Notes: a model not told the origin generated them from the letters alone. 64,000 nucleotides of DNA from Bradyrhizobium sp. NAS80.1 (GCF_001908205.1 NZ_LGHL01000211.1:1-64000), one strand, 5' to 3'; shown: positions 1 to 8,230, counted from the first letter of the stretch. Made by a program: numbers and translations.

Positions 1-544
1 GGATGCCCGCCTGCCGCGCTGCGCGAGCCGCGCGGCTGAGCGCCGTGCGCGCATCTTTCGTTCTGAGCCGCCTGATCGCGATGCCGGCGACGACGAGCTC
101 GCGGACGGCCTGAGACGCAGGCGGGAGCGGGGAGGCCTTGAGCTCGGCCAGCGTGCGCTCGGCCTCGTCGACGCGTCCGACGAGGAGAAGACGGCGGGCC
201 TCGATATGGCCCGCATGCGCCGCATTGGCGAGATCGCCGTGCTTTTCGAGCGTCGCCCGCGCGCCCGCAAGCGTCTTGGCCGGCCAATTCAGGTCGCGTG
301 AGACGAGCGCGATCTCGGCTTCGGCCACCACGCATCTGGCGCGCGCGACCGCCTCGCGCGGACCGAACGCGCGTGCGGCGCTCCGCAGCAGCGTCTTCGC
401 CTTCGCGAGATCGCCGAGCTGCGCCATCGCGATGCCGCGCAGCGCCAGCGACGGCGCATCGTTGCGCAGCGCCACGCGGTTCAGCGCGCCGAGCGGATCG
501 CCGGCTTCGAGCGCGCGTGCTGCCGCCGTGATCAGCGACTCCAT
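1..544 (-). CDS. Partial helical-repeat (TPR-like) protein, N-terminal 181 residues
   Basis: An open reading frame starts at ATG 544 on the minus strand and runs off the window, so only the N-terminus is visible. It begins MESLITAAARALEAG and continues as Ala/Leu/Arg-rich amphipathic helices with TPR-like spacing (for example IAMAQLGDLAKAKTLLRSA and VAEAEIALVSRD). I chose this strand because the overlapping plus-strand frame is Ser/Arg/Ala-rich low complexity, typical of an antisense shadow, whereas this frame reads as a normal globular protein. Similar Bradyrhizobium proteins carry a C-terminal helix-turn-helix domain, but that part would lie outside the window. It is divergent from the DUF899 gene across about 150 bp. 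Function unknown. Confidence 0.6.
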   Translation of the reverse strand, partial: MESLITAAARALEAGDPLGALNRVALRNDAPSLALRGIAMAQLGDLAKAKTLLRSAARAFGPREAVARARCVVAEAEIALVSRDLNWPAKTLAGARATLEKHGDLANAAHAGHIEARRLLLVGRVDEAERTLAELKASPLPPASQAVRELVVAGIAIRRLRTKDARTALSRAARAARQAGI

Positions 545-694
545 GACAATCCCGCCACACTTGTTACTCCCGCACGTCGATCGTCCGGTGCCACAAATAG
601 CTCACGGCCGACGATGTGCGGCGAGGCGCGAGTGAATTCGCGTCTGTCACAGCGAGGCGCGGAACTCCCGCCCAAGCAAGAGGTTTCAAGAGCC

Positions 695-1489
695 ATGACG
701 ACATCAGCGCAAAACGGACGAAACGACGGACAGACCGCCATGCAAACACCGCCAGTGGTATCGCCGCAGGACTGGGAGGCAGCCCGTCAGCAACTGCTCG
801 TGAAGGAAAAGGCGCATACGCGGGCCCGCGACGCCCTGGCTGCCGAACGCCGGCGCATGCCGTGGATGGAAGTGGACAAAACCTATGCGTTCGAGGGGCC
901 CGGCGGCAAGGTCAGTCTGCTCGATCTGTTCCAGGGCCGGCGGCAGTTGATCGTCTACCGGGCCTTCTTCGAGCCGGGCGTGTTCGGCTGGCCCGATCAC
1001 GCCTGCCGGGGCTGCTCCATGGTGGCCGACCAGGTCGCCCATGTCTCGCACCTGAACGCCCGCGACACCACGCTCGTGTTCGCCTCGCGCGCGCCGCAGG
1101 CCGACATCATCAGGCTGAAGAAGCGGATGGGCTGGACCATGCCGTGGGTGACCATCACCGACAGCTTCGACGCCGACTTCGGCGTGGACGAATGGCACGG
1201 GACGAACGTGTTCTACCACGACGGCGACCGCGTGTTCCGTACCTACTTCGTCAAGAGCCGTGGCGACGAGCAGATGGGCGGCACCTGGAACTATCTCGAC
1301 ATCACGCCGCTCGGCCGGCAGGAGGTGTGGGAGGACTCGCCGAAGGGCTATCCGCAGACGCCGACCTACAAATGGTGGAACTGGCACGACAGCTACGCGG
1401 AAGGCGCGGCGCCGGACAAGAAGTGGGTGGAGATCTCGGACGCCGGCGAGAAGGCGTTCCGCGAGGAGTCCGCGGGCGCAAGGAAGTGA
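695..1489 (+). CDS. DUF899 family thioredoxin-like protein
   Basis: A 264-residue protein from ATG 695. The sequence carries DUF899 hallmarks: a YRAFFEPG segment, then a CxxC-type pair in HACRGCSM, then TWNYLDITPLGRQE and a tryptophan-rich KWWNWHDSY near the C-terminus. DUF899 is thought to have a thioredoxin-like fold, and the CRGC pair fits a redox or thiol role, but no substrate is established. An upstream start at 614 would add 27 poorly structured residues; ATG 740 is another possible start. The last codon and stop overlap the GTG start of the next small membrane protein (GTGA), which implies translational coupling. It has no predicted signal peptide and is likely cytoplasmic. Confidence 0.85.
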   Translation: MTTSAQNGRNDGQTAMQTPPVVSPQDWEAARQQLLVKEKAHTRARDALAAERRRMPWMEVDKTYAFEGPGGKVSLLDLFQGRRQLIVYRAFFEPGVFGWPDHACRGCSMVADQVAHVSHLNARDTTLVFASRAPQADIIRLKKRMGWTMPWVTITDSFDADFGVDEWHGTNVFYHDGDRVFRTYFVKSRGDEQMGGTWNYLDITPLGRQEVWEDSPKGYPQTPTYKWWNWHDSYAEGAAPDKKWVEISDAGEKAFREESAGARK

Positions 1490-1758
1490 CCAGTCCTGTC
1501 AGCGTGTCCGCCGGCGTCAGCCGCGACGGCGTCGTGGCCGCGCGTCACATCGCGAGGTGGCTCGGCCTCGCGGCCGCGCCGACCTTCGCGATCATGGCCC
1601 TGCTGACGGCCGTGTTGGGCGGTCCGGCGGACATGCTCTGCTCCGGCGAACACGGGTCTTTGCTGAGCGGGATGGTGCCGATGTATCTCCTGATGAGCGC
1701 GTTTCATTCGACCGCGTGGCTGAAGCTGATTGCGGAGCGGCGCGTCGTCGGTCGATAA
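1486..1758 (+). CDS. Small two-helix inner-membrane protein
   Basis: A 90-residue protein starting at GTG 1486, overlapping the DUF899 stop by 4 bases. Two hydrophobic segments are visible, around LAAAPTFAIMALLTAVLG and GMVPMYLLMSAFHSTAWLKL, separated by a short loop containing a single Cys. The start was chosen because the frame upstream of 1486 only shadows DUF899 and because the 4-base overlap is a common coupled arrangement. I do not recognise the family. Co-translation with DUF899 suggests a joint role, possibly membrane attachment of a redox activity; that is inference. Confidence 0.6.
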   Translation: MTSPVSVSAGVSRDGVVAARHIARWLGLAAAPTFAIMALLTAVLGGPADMLCSGEHGSLLSGMVPMYLLMSAFHSTAWLKLIAERRVVGR

Positions 1759-1772
1759 GCGCCTGCCAAATG

Positions 1773-1799
1773 AAAACGGCCCCGATTTCGTCGGGGCCG
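1773..1799 (-). terminator. Rho-independent terminator of the L,D-transpeptidase gene
   Basis: A perfect 9-bp stem (1777-1785 with 1791-1799, arm CGGCCCCGA) closes a 5-base loop. Read on the minus strand it is followed at once by TTTTCATT, a U-tract. It lies about 25 bp downstream of the stop of the minus-strand L,D-transpeptidase. On the plus strand there is no T-run after the stem, so it serves mainly the minus strand. Confidence 0.8.
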
Positions 1800-1824
1800 C
1801 TCAACACTCGAACCTGTTTGAAAC

Positions 1825-2532
1825 TCAGCGCGTGGCGCCGCCGAGATCCGCGCGGCGTTCCGTCATCGGCAGCACGATCACCTTGGCGCCGACATTGACG
1901 CGGGAATAGAGGTCGGTGACGTCCTCATTCGTCAGGCGGATGCAGCCGGAGGAGACGTGCTTGCCGATGGTGTCGGGCGCGTTGGTGCCGTGGATGCGGT
2001 AGATGGTGCCGCCGAGATACATGGCGCGCGCGCCGAGCGGGTTGCCGGGACCGCCGGCCATGTGGCGCGGCAGATAGGGTTGGCGGGCGATCATCTCCGG
2101 CGGCGGGGTCCAATCCGGCCACTCCGCCTTCTTGGTCACCGACTGCGTGCCGGACCACGTGAAGCCGTCGCGGCCGACGCCGATGCCGTAGCGCATGGCC
2201 TGGCCGTTGCCGAGCACATAATAGAGATAGGTGTTGGGCGTATCGATGATGATGGTGCCCGGCGCTTCGCGCGTCGCATAAGAGACGGTCTGGCGGCGGA
2301 AGCGGGCCGGCATCTCGACCGTGTCCTGATCCTCGGAGGGCGCGGCCTGGTAGGGCGTCGCCTGATAGGGCTGGTAAGGTTGCGGCGCAGCCATCGGCGG
2401 CAGCGGCTGGAGGAAGGGGAAGAGCTGCACGGGCGCGGCCTTGGCCGGACCGGCGAATGCGATTGCGGAGATTGCAACTGCGCCAAAAGCAACGGCGCGC
2501 GAATACGTCTTGAACGTGTCCAGATTGAACAT
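1825..2532 (-). CDS. Secreted L,D-transpeptidase (YkuD/ErfK family)
   Basis: A 235-residue protein. It starts with a signal peptide (MFNLDTFK, hydrophobic VAFGAVAISAIAFAG, cleavage near AKA-AP), then a Pro/Gln/Tyr-rich linker (about residues 35-65), then a YkuD domain. The catalytic signature is intact: HGTNAPDTIGKHVSSGCIRL, with the nucleophile at Cys197. In this family the enzyme makes 3-3 crosslinks in peptidoglycan or anchors lipoproteins to it, in the periplasm. The gene is divergent from the GT4 glycosyltransferase across 270 bp and is followed by a clear terminator, so it is probably monocistronic. Which of the L,D-transpeptidase reactions it performs cannot be told from sequence. Confidence 0.92.
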   Translation of the reverse strand: MFNLDTFKTYSRAVAFGAVAISAIAFAGPAKAAPVQLFPFLQPLPPMAAPQPYQPYQATPYQAAPSEDQDTVEMPARFRRQTVSYATREAPGTIIIDTPNTYLYYVLGNGQAMRYGIGVGRDGFTWSGTQSVTKKAEWPDWTPPPEMIARQPYLPRHMAGGPGNPLGARAMYLGGTIYRIHGTNAPDTIGKHVSSGCIRLTNEDVTDLYSRVNVGAKVIVLPMTERRADLGGATR

Positions 2533-2729
2533 TGATCGCCCCTGTTTGCGCGGTGTTTTTGGTCACCCGGCACCGTTTCGATGCTCCGTTGCCCAAGTCA
2601 CTAACGGCAAGAAGTTTCGGGACGTTTGCGCGAAAAGCCGAAAACGGTTTCGTCGCGGAAAGGATTGTTTCATGACAGTTTCGTGGCCGCGCGGGCTCGT
2701 TAACGAACAAAACAGTGGGCCGACACTTC

Positions 2730-2741
2730 TGTGACGTCACA
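2730..2741. promoter_or_regulatory. 12-bp perfect palindrome in the divergent intergenic region
   Basis: TGTGACGTCACA is perfectly self-complementary and lies 63 bp upstream of the glycosyltransferase start and about 200 bp upstream of the divergent L,D-transpeptidase start. It resembles two CRP/FNR-type half-sites, but with a 2-base spacer instead of 6, so it is not a canonical CRP box. It is best regarded as a candidate operator of unknown regulator. Confidence 0.35.
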
Positions 2742-2803
2742 CGCCTGAAATATCCTTCGTTGATGGTCCTAACCCGAGAATCATCAAACTCTCGGGATTC
2801 CCC

Positions 2804-3856
2804 ATGCGGGTATTAATCGCGACAGACGCCTGGCATCCGCAGGTTAACGGTGTGGTGCGGACGCTGACGTCGCTGGCGAACGCGGCCAAGGCCCTCGATG
2901 TCGAGATCGACTTCCTCAACCCGGAGGGCTTTCCGTCCTGGCCGCTGCCGACCTATCCGGGCCTGCGCATCGCGCTGCCCACGGCTAAGGAGATCGCGCG
3001 GCGGATCGAGAAGGCCGCGCCCGAGGCGCTCCACATCGCGACCGAGGGCCCGATCGGCTGGGCCGCGCGCGCCTATTGCCGCCGCAACCGACTCGCCTTC
3101 ACCACCTCCTACACCACGCGCTTTCCGGAGTATGTCTCGGTGCGAACCGGCATCCCGGCCGCCGTTGGTTACGCGGTGCTGCGCCACTTCCACGATGCCG
3201 CCGCGATGACCATGGTGGCGACGCCCTCGCTGCGGCAGGAGCTCTCCGAGCGCGGCTTCAAGCGGCTCGGCTTCTGGACGCGCGGTGTTAACACCGAGCT
3301 GTTCCACCCCGACACTCCGGCAAATCTCGACCTGCAGCGACCGATCTTCATGACCATGGGACGCGTGGCGGTGGAGAAGAATCTCGAAGCGTTCCTCTCG
3401 CTCGATCTGCCCGGTACCAAGGTCGTCGTCGGCGACGGTCCGCAGAAGGCGGCGCTCGAAAAGAAATATCCGGACGCCGTCTTCCTCGGCGAGAAGAAGG
3501 GCGCGGATCTCACGGCGCATCTCGCGGCTGCCGACGTCTTTGTCTTCCCGAGCCTGACCGACACGTTCGGCGTGGTGCAGCTCGAAGCGCTCGCCTGCGG
3601 CACGCCGGTTGCGGCCTTTCCGGTCACGGGACCGAAGGATGTCATCGCCGATCATCCGATCGGCGCGATCGACCATGATCTGCGTACCGCTTGCCTGCGC
3701 GCGCTCACCATGTCGCGCGAGACTTGCCGTAACTTCGCGCTGGAGCGCTCCTGGGAAAACAGCGCGCGCCAGTTCGTCGGAAATCTCACGTCACTTCAGC
3801 CCAGCCGCATCCTGCGCGCCTCGCCGGTCATGGCGCGGCGGCCGGTGCGCGGTTGA
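2804..3856 (+). CDS. GT4-family glycosyltransferase (MgtA-like mannosyltransferase type)
   Basis: A 350-residue GT-B enzyme. The N-terminus MRVLIATDAWHPQVNGVVRT is the usual acceptor-domain opening of this family. The C-terminal donor domain has TMGRVAVEKNLEAFL, then VVVGDGPQ, then the nucleotide-sugar motif FPSLTDTFGVVQLEAL with the EX7E-type acidic residues. Related proteins transfer mannose or glucuronic acid from a nucleotide sugar to diacylglycerol-type lipids at the inner membrane; the exact donor is not readable here. A PmtA-like phospholipid methyltransferase follows 33 bp downstream on the same strand, which fits a membrane-lipid role. The start ATG 2804 is the natural family start. 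Confidence 0.85.
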   Translation: MRVLIATDAWHPQVNGVVRTLTSLANAAKALDVEIDFLNPEGFPSWPLPTYPGLRIALPTAKEIARRIEKAAPEALHIATEGPIGWAARAYCRRNRLAFTTSYTTRFPEYVSVRTGIPAAVGYAVLRHFHDAAAMTMVATPSLRQELSERGFKRLGFWTRGVNTELFHPDTPANLDLQRPIFMTMGRVAVEKNLEAFLSLDLPGTKVVVGDGPQKAALEKKYPDAVFLGEKKGADLTAHLAAADVFVFPSLTDTFGVVQLEALACGTPVAAFPVTGPKDVIADHPIGAIDHDLRTACLRALTMSRETCRNFALERSWENSARQFVGNLTSLQPSRILRASPVMARRPVRG

Positions 3857-3889
3857 CCGTACCTTTGACCCACAGCGAGAACCTCATCG

Positions 3890-4579
3890 ATGGCTAAGAT
3901 CATGAACCTTGACGGCACCCAGCAGCTTGACCTCACCCGTGGCACGGTCGAGCAGGCCTATGACCGCTGGGCGCCCGTCTACGATCTCGTGTTCGGCGGC
4001 GTGTTCGCAAAGGGCCGGCAGGCCGCGATCGCGGCCACCAACAAGATCGGTGGTCGTGTGCTCGAGGTCGGCGTCGGCACCGGCATCTCGCTGCCGCTCT
4101 ATGCACCCAACCTGCGCATCTTCGGCACCGATATTTCGGAGGCGATGCTCGACAAGGCGCGCCGCCGCGTGACGGCGCAGAAGCTGAAGAACGTCGAGGG
4201 CCTCGCGGTGATGGACGCCGAGAAGCTCGAATTCCCCGACAACTCCTTCGACGTCGTGATGGCGCAGTACGTCGTCACCGCGGTGCCGAATCCGGAGAAG
4301 GCGCTCGACGAATTCGCCCGCGTGCTGCGCCCGGGCGGCGAGCTGATCATCCTCACCCGCGTCAGTGCCGACACCGGCATGCGCCGCTTCATCGAGCAGA
4401 AGCTTCAGCCGGTGGTGCGTCCGCTTGGCTTCCGCACCGCCGAGTTCGCCTGGTCGCGTTATGCGAAGTGGCTGGCCGGTACCAACGGCATCGAGCTCGC
4501 TGAGCGCCGCTTGATTCCGCCGCTCGGCCATTTCTCGCTGGTGCGCTTCCGCAAGGTCGACGTCGCCAAGGCGGCTTGA
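3890..4579 (+). CDS. pmtA: SAM-dependent methyltransferase, PmtA-like phospholipid N-methyltransferase
   Basis: A 229-residue class I methyltransferase. Motif I is VLEVGVGTGISLPLY (about residues 56-70), followed by the acidic FGTDISEAML, then MDAEKLEFPDNSFDVVMAQ and a post-motif VLRPGGELIIL. VGVGTGISLPLY and the preceding YDRWAPVYD are typical of the rhizobial PmtA type, which methylates phosphatidylethanolamine toward phosphatidylcholine at the inner membrane. Bradyrhizobium has several such enzymes with different substrate steps (established), so it might be a paralogue. Phosphatidylserine decarboxylase, which makes its substrate, lies 2.8 kb downstream. The gene probably shares a transcript with the upstream glycosyltransferase. 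Confidence 0.72.
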   Translation: MAKIMNLDGTQQLDLTRGTVEQAYDRWAPVYDLVFGGVFAKGRQAAIAATNKIGGRVLEVGVGTGISLPLYAPNLRIFGTDISEAMLDKARRRVTAQKLKNVEGLAVMDAEKLEFPDNSFDVVMAQYVVTAVPNPEKALDEFARVLRPGGELIILTRVSADTGMRRFIEQKLQPVVRPLGFRTAEFAWSRYAKWLAGTNGIELAERRLIPPLGHFSLVRFRKVDVAKAA

Positions 4580-4621
4580 TCCGAAGCTCACGCGTCGCGT
4601 GCGTCATCGCGCCGCTGCACA

Positions 4622-4635
4622 TTGTCATATGACAA
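4622..4635. promoter_or_regulatory. 14-bp perfect palindrome upstream of the 4705 membrane protein
   Basis: TTGTCATATGACAA is fully self-complementary, about 70 bp upstream of the start codon at 4705. It sits in the only AT-rich stretch between the methyltransferase and this gene. The symmetry and location suggest a binding site for a dimeric regulator; no regulator is assigned. Confidence 0.4.
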
Positions 4636-4704
4636 AATGATGATGTCACACGGCGTACATCGAATCCCTGTAATCCCGTACCCGAAAGCATTTTGGGGGA
4701 GAGC

Positions 4705-5364
4705 ATGATCAAGAATTATCTCGAGCAGCTGCGGATCCAGCGCTGGGATGACCATCGCTACTATCACCACAGCCGCATCAATCAGAGCCTGCACTTCGTT
4801 AGTGCGCTGAGCTTTCTCTTCGCCTATGTCTGGTTGTTCATCGATCCCGTGATCTCGGGTCTGGTCGGCTGGCTGGTCTCGATGACCTCGCGCCAGGCCG
4901 GTCACTTCTTCTTCGAGCCGCACGGCTACGACCACATCAATCAGGCGACCCACGAGCACAAGGAAGAGATCAAGGTCGGCTACAACCTTCAGCGCAAGGT
5001 GGTGCTGATGGCGATCTGGGCGCTGTCGCCGCTGGTGCTGGTCGCCGATCCGACGCTGTTCGGCCTGTTCACGCCCTGGGCGAGCGCGACCGACTTCATG
5101 CGGCAGGTTGCCAAGATCTGGCTCGCGGTCGGTGCCGGCGGTCTTCTGTTCCGCACCGTGCACCTGTTCTTCATCCGCGACGTCGAGACCGGCCTCGTCT
5201 GGATGACCAAGATCCTGACCGACCCGTTCCACGATTTGATGCTCTATCGCAATGCGCCGATGGCGCTGATGCGCGGCGAGCTGATGGATCCCGGCCTGCA
5301 CCTCAACCCCGAGCACACGCTGGGCCTGATCAGCGAGCCCACGCTCGATGAGCAGCACGCCTGA
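4705..5364 (+). CDS. Conserved membrane protein of unknown function
   Basis: A 219-residue protein. The start at ATG 4705 is fixed by a strong GGGGGAGAG ribosome site 4 bases upstream. It has about four hydrophobic segments: LHFVSALSFLFAYVWLFI, then VISGLVGWLVSM, then VVLMAIWALSPLVLVADP, then IWLAVGAGGLLFRTVHLFF. Many His residues lie between them (HHSRINQSLHF, RQAGHFFFEPHGYDHIN, THEHKEEI). The GHFFFE segment recalls DUF962/Mpo1-like Fe(II) dioxygenases, but I am not confident of homology. A histidine-rich membrane metal site is plausible. A palindrome lies upstream and repeats follow, so it is probably its own transcription unit. Confidence 0.7.
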   Translation: MIKNYLEQLRIQRWDDHRYYHHSRINQSLHFVSALSFLFAYVWLFIDPVISGLVGWLVSMTSRQAGHFFFEPHGYDHINQATHEHKEEIKVGYNLQRKVVLMAIWALSPLVLVADPTLFGLFTPWASATDFMRQVAKIWLAVGAGGLLFRTVHLFFIRDVETGLVWMTKILTDPFHDLMLYRNAPMALMRGELMDPGLHLNPEHTLGLISEPTLDEQHA

Positions 5365-5399
5365 GCGCGCCGCTCACACAAAACACTCCGATGTCGATT

Positions 5400-5650
5400 G
5401 GTTACGTCATGCCCGGCCTTGTGCCGGGCATCCACGTCTTGGGGGCTCCTTCGCCTCTCCCCGCGCGCGGGGAGAGGCCGGAGCGCATCGCAGATGCGAT
5501 CCGGGTGAGGGGGAGTCTCCGCGGGGGCGTTGCCAACGGATTGTCCGCTAACCCTCACCGCGCCCGCGGAGAGTCCCCCTCACCCCAACCCTCTCCCCGC
5601 AGGCGGGGAGAGGGGGAGGAGAGGTCATGCCCCGGAACGACGGTGAATGT
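5400..5650. repeat. Compound palindromic intergenic repeats
   Basis: The 302-bp gap between convergent genes holds no convincing gene. It contains nested palindromes: a hairpin GCCCGGCCTTGTGCCGGGC near 5411-5429, a 24-bp perfect palindrome at 5454-5477 (CCTCTCCCCGCG and its complement), and a second copy of the same type at 5589-5614 with a 2-base loop. The segment ends with GTCATGCCCCGGAACGACG, a motif related to other repeats in the window. This looks like a mosaic of dispersed Bradyrhizobium-type repeats. Confidence 0.7.
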
Positions 5651-5666
5651 GGTTGAAGGAAGCGCC

Positions 5667-7331
5667 TCAGCGCCCGAAGCGCTTGGCCAGCATCTCTTTC
5701 AGGATCTGTCGCTTGATGGTCTTGTTGGTGAGCACGCCATCGTGCCACCAGAAGCCGTCGGCCTTCATCTTTTTGGCTGCGCGGACGAAGCGCTCGGCGA
5801 CTTCCGTGAAGTCGGCGTCGGTGTAGTTGAGGCTGAAGATCAGCCGGCCGGTGCCGACCCAGCTCAGCGACAGACCTTCGGCACGCAGGTAATATTGCAG
5901 CATCCAGTTGTAGCGGGACGGCGTGGTGTATTTCACCGTCCAGATCGACGAGAAGTTTGCGAACCGCACCGGCAGGTCGGCATCGGTCATCATCTGGTTG
6001 AGCTTCTGGACACGGCCGTTCCAGGTCGCCTCCAGCCCGTCATAGACGGCGCGGAAGTTCGGGCTGGCGAGACGGCTCAAGAACTCATCCATCGCCGTCA
6101 TGACGTAGGGATGCGAGTTGAAGGTGCCGCGGGCGAAGCAGATGTCGGCGGGCCGGTCGTCGCGGAAGCGGCGCATCAACTCCTTCTTGCCGCAGACCAC
6201 GCCGACCGGCAGGCCGCCGGCAAGGCTCTTGCCGTAGGTCACCATGTCGGCGCGTACGTCGAAATATTCCTGGGCGCCGCCGGCGGCGAGGCGGAAGCCG
6301 ACGAAGACCTCGTCGAAGATCAGCACGATGCCACGCTCGGTGCAGACCTCGCGCAGCTTCTTCAGCCACTCGGTATAGGCCGCGCGGTCGAAATTGCCGC
6401 CGCGGGACGAATCGACCAGCGAGGAATCGCCGGGCGCGTTGGCGTTCGGATGCAGGCCCTGCAGCGGATTGACAAGCACGCAGGCGATGTCGCGGCGCGT
6501 GCGCAGCACGTGCAGCGTCTTCTGCGACATCTCGGCGAGGGTGTAGGTCTCGTGCGCGGCGATCGGGTTGCCGACGCCGGGCTGCACGTCGCCCCACCAG
6601 CCATGATAGGCGCCGGCGAAGCGGACGAGATGCGTGCGCCTGGTGTGGTAGCGCGCGAGCCGCACCGCCTGCATCACGGCCTCGGTGCCGGACATGTGGA
6701 AGGAGACCTCGTCAAGGCCGGAGATCTGGCAGAGCCGCGTCACATTCTCGAGAATGACGGGATGGTACGGACCGAGCACCGGTCCGAGCGCATGTGCGCG
6801 CTTCTCGGATCCCTCGATACACTCTTTGTAGAAGTCGTTGCCGAAGATGTTGACGCCGTAAGAGCCGGTGAGGTCGTAGGAGGTGTTGCCGTCGACATCC
6901 GTGACGGTGACGCCGCTCGAGGACTCCATGAAGGTCGAGGTGCCCAGGTGCTCGCGGACGAGGCGCGAGAACTGGAACGGCACGCGGTAGGTCTCGGTGA
7001 AGTTCAGATCGGAAATCTTCTCTGCCGCTTCCTTCGTCATCGCGCGGCCCTTGGGGTAGCGCTCGGCGTAAAGGCTGGCGAGGCGGAAGAAGCCGTCCTT
7101 GCGTTGCGCCGCGATGTTCGCCGGCGCCCCGTCGCAGGAAAAGTAGTCGTTGTCTCCGAACTCGTAGAACGGGATCAGCCGCGCCACCCGGCGCGACATC
7201 TTGGAATGCCCGGAGAGCGATCGGTGTTTGGCGCGGGACAACTCAATCCGCGCTTTCAGCTTCGGGAAGGCGGCGGCAGCGGACGCTGCGGCGGCCACGG
7301 AAAATGAGAGAATCGGGAGTGTCGTTTCCAT
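5667..7331 (-). CDS. Class III PLP aminotransferase, glutamate-1-semialdehyde aminomutase-like
   Basis: A 554-residue protein, about 120 residues longer than typical glutamate-1-semialdehyde aminomutase. The fold-type I core is clear: GSYGVNIFGND, then FHMSGTEAVMQAVRLAR, then AYHGWWGD, then LIFDEVFVGFR, then the PLP-lysine motif TYGKSLAGGLPVG with Lys368, and FARGTFNSHP. The extra length is an Ala-rich hydrophobic N-terminus (VAAAASAAAAF) and a basic C-terminal tail. The substrate is unknown; it is unlikely to be hemL itself. The start lies 35 bp from the divergent psd start, so the two promoters must overlap, which hints at a lipid-linked role (inference). A 638-residue frame on the opposite strand is an antisense shadow. 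Confidence 0.85.
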   Translation of the reverse strand: METTLPILSFSVAAAASAAAAFPKLKARIELSRAKHRSLSGHSKMSRRVARLIPFYEFGDNDYFSCDGAPANIAAQRKDGFFRLASLYAERYPKGRAMTKEAAEKISDLNFTETYRVPFQFSRLVREHLGTSTFMESSSGVTVTDVDGNTSYDLTGSYGVNIFGNDFYKECIEGSEKRAHALGPVLGPYHPVILENVTRLCQISGLDEVSFHMSGTEAVMQAVRLARYHTRRTHLVRFAGAYHGWWGDVQPGVGNPIAAHETYTLAEMSQKTLHVLRTRRDIACVLVNPLQGLHPNANAPGDSSLVDSSRGGNFDRAAYTEWLKKLREVCTERGIVLIFDEVFVGFRLAAGGAQEYFDVRADMVTYGKSLAGGLPVGVVCGKKELMRRFRDDRPADICFARGTFNSHPYVMTAMDEFLSRLASPNFRAVYDGLEATWNGRVQKLNQMMTDADLPVRFANFSSIWTVKYTTPSRYNWMLQYYLRAEGLSLSWVGTGRLIFSLNYTDADFTEVAERFVRAAKKMKADGFWWHDGVLTNKTIKRQILKEMLAKRFGR

Positions 7332-7366
7332 GACAACAAGCGCTAACCTTGCGAGCTGACAGATTC

Positions 7367-8230
7367 ATGACAGTCAAAGCCCTCATCGCCTCTTTCACCC
7401 AGCAGGAAGACCTCAACTTCCTGTTGACCAACCGCATCCCCCGCGCGGCCCTGACCCGTTTCATGGGCTGGTTTTCCAAGATCGAGAACCCGCTCGTGCG
7501 GGACGGCTCGATCGCGCTGTGGAAGCTGTTCTCCGACCTCGATCTGTCCGAGGCGCGCAAGGACCATTTCAAGAGCTTGCACGATTGCTTCACCCGGGAG
7601 CTCAAACCGGGCCTGCGCCCGTTCGATCCCGATCCTGCGGTCGTCTCTAGCCCGTCCGACGGTATTGTCGGCGCCCATGGCCGGATCGCCGACACCGAGC
7701 TGTTCCAGGTCAAGGGCGCACCTTATTCGCTGCTCGACCTCGTCGGCGATTCCGCGCTGGTTAATCAGCATCGCAACGGCTCCTTCGTGACGCTGCGGCT
7801 GACGTCGAGCATGTATCACCGCTTCCACGCGCCCTATGACGCGCATATCGAACGCGTCACGCTGATCCATGGCGACGTCTGGAACGTCAATCCGATCGCG
7901 CTGAAGAGGGTGGAGCGTCTGTTCTGCAAGAACGAGCGCGCGGTGATCCGTACGCATTTGCCGACCGGTGAGGCCGTGACGCTGGTGCCGGTTGCCGCGA
8001 TCCTGGTTGCGAGCATCCGCCTGCACTTCCTCGACATGGTGCTGAACGCGCAGACCAAGGGACCGGTCAACTTTCCTTGCGACGTCAACGTGACCAAGGG
8101 CGAGGAGCTTGGCTGGTTCGAGCACGGCTCGACCATCATCATTCTGGCGCCGGGCGATTTTACCTTTTGCGACGGTATCGCCGAAGGCACGCGTATTCGC
8201 GCAGGTCAAGCACTGCTAAGGAGAAGGTAA
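7367..8230 (+). CDS. psd: Phosphatidylserine decarboxylase proenzyme
   Basis: A 287-residue protein. Family motifs are in order: FTRELKPGLRPF, SSPSDG (catalytic Asp), MYHRFHAPYDA (catalytic His), VNPIALKRVERLFCKNER, and near the C-terminus HGST, where Ser255 should become the pyruvoyl group on self-cleavage. In the family the beta/alpha subunits decarboxylate phosphatidylserine to phosphatidylethanolamine at the inner membrane. The usual LGST reads EHGST here, but Gly-Ser-Thr is kept. ATG 7367 (MTVKALI) was chosen over the upstream alternative at 7349. It differs from the rhizobial psd-pssA arrangement: the next gene is a Nudix hydrolase and pssA is not in the window. Confidence 0.88.
   Translation: MTVKALIASFTQQEDLNFLLTNRIPRAALTRFMGWFSKIENPLVRDGSIALWKLFSDLDLSEARKDHFKSLHDCFTRELKPGLRPFDPDPAVVSSPSDGIVGAHGRIADTELFQVKGAPYSLLDLVGDSALVNQHRNGSFVTLRLTSSMYHRFHAPYDAHIERVTLIHGDVWNVNPIALKRVERLFCKNERAVIRTHLPTGEAVTLVPVAAILVASIRLHFLDMVLNAQTKGPVNFPCDVNVTKGEELGWFEHGSTIIILAPGDFTFCDGIAEGTRIRAGQALLRRR

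Noticed and set aside
138-635. 165-codon plus-strand frame at the left edge
   Set aside because: Ser/Ala/Arg-rich shadow of the minus-strand helical-repeat gene starting at 544.
5400-5650. Repeats considered as a CRISPR array
   Set aside because: The elements are palindromes with irregular spacing and no equal-length spacers; no cas genes are present.
5391-7307. 638-codon plus-strand frame opposite the aminotransferase
   Set aside because: Its composition is His/Arg/Ala/Gly-rich with no motifs, and it is exactly antisense to a well-supported class III aminotransferase. High GC leaves long open antisense frames.
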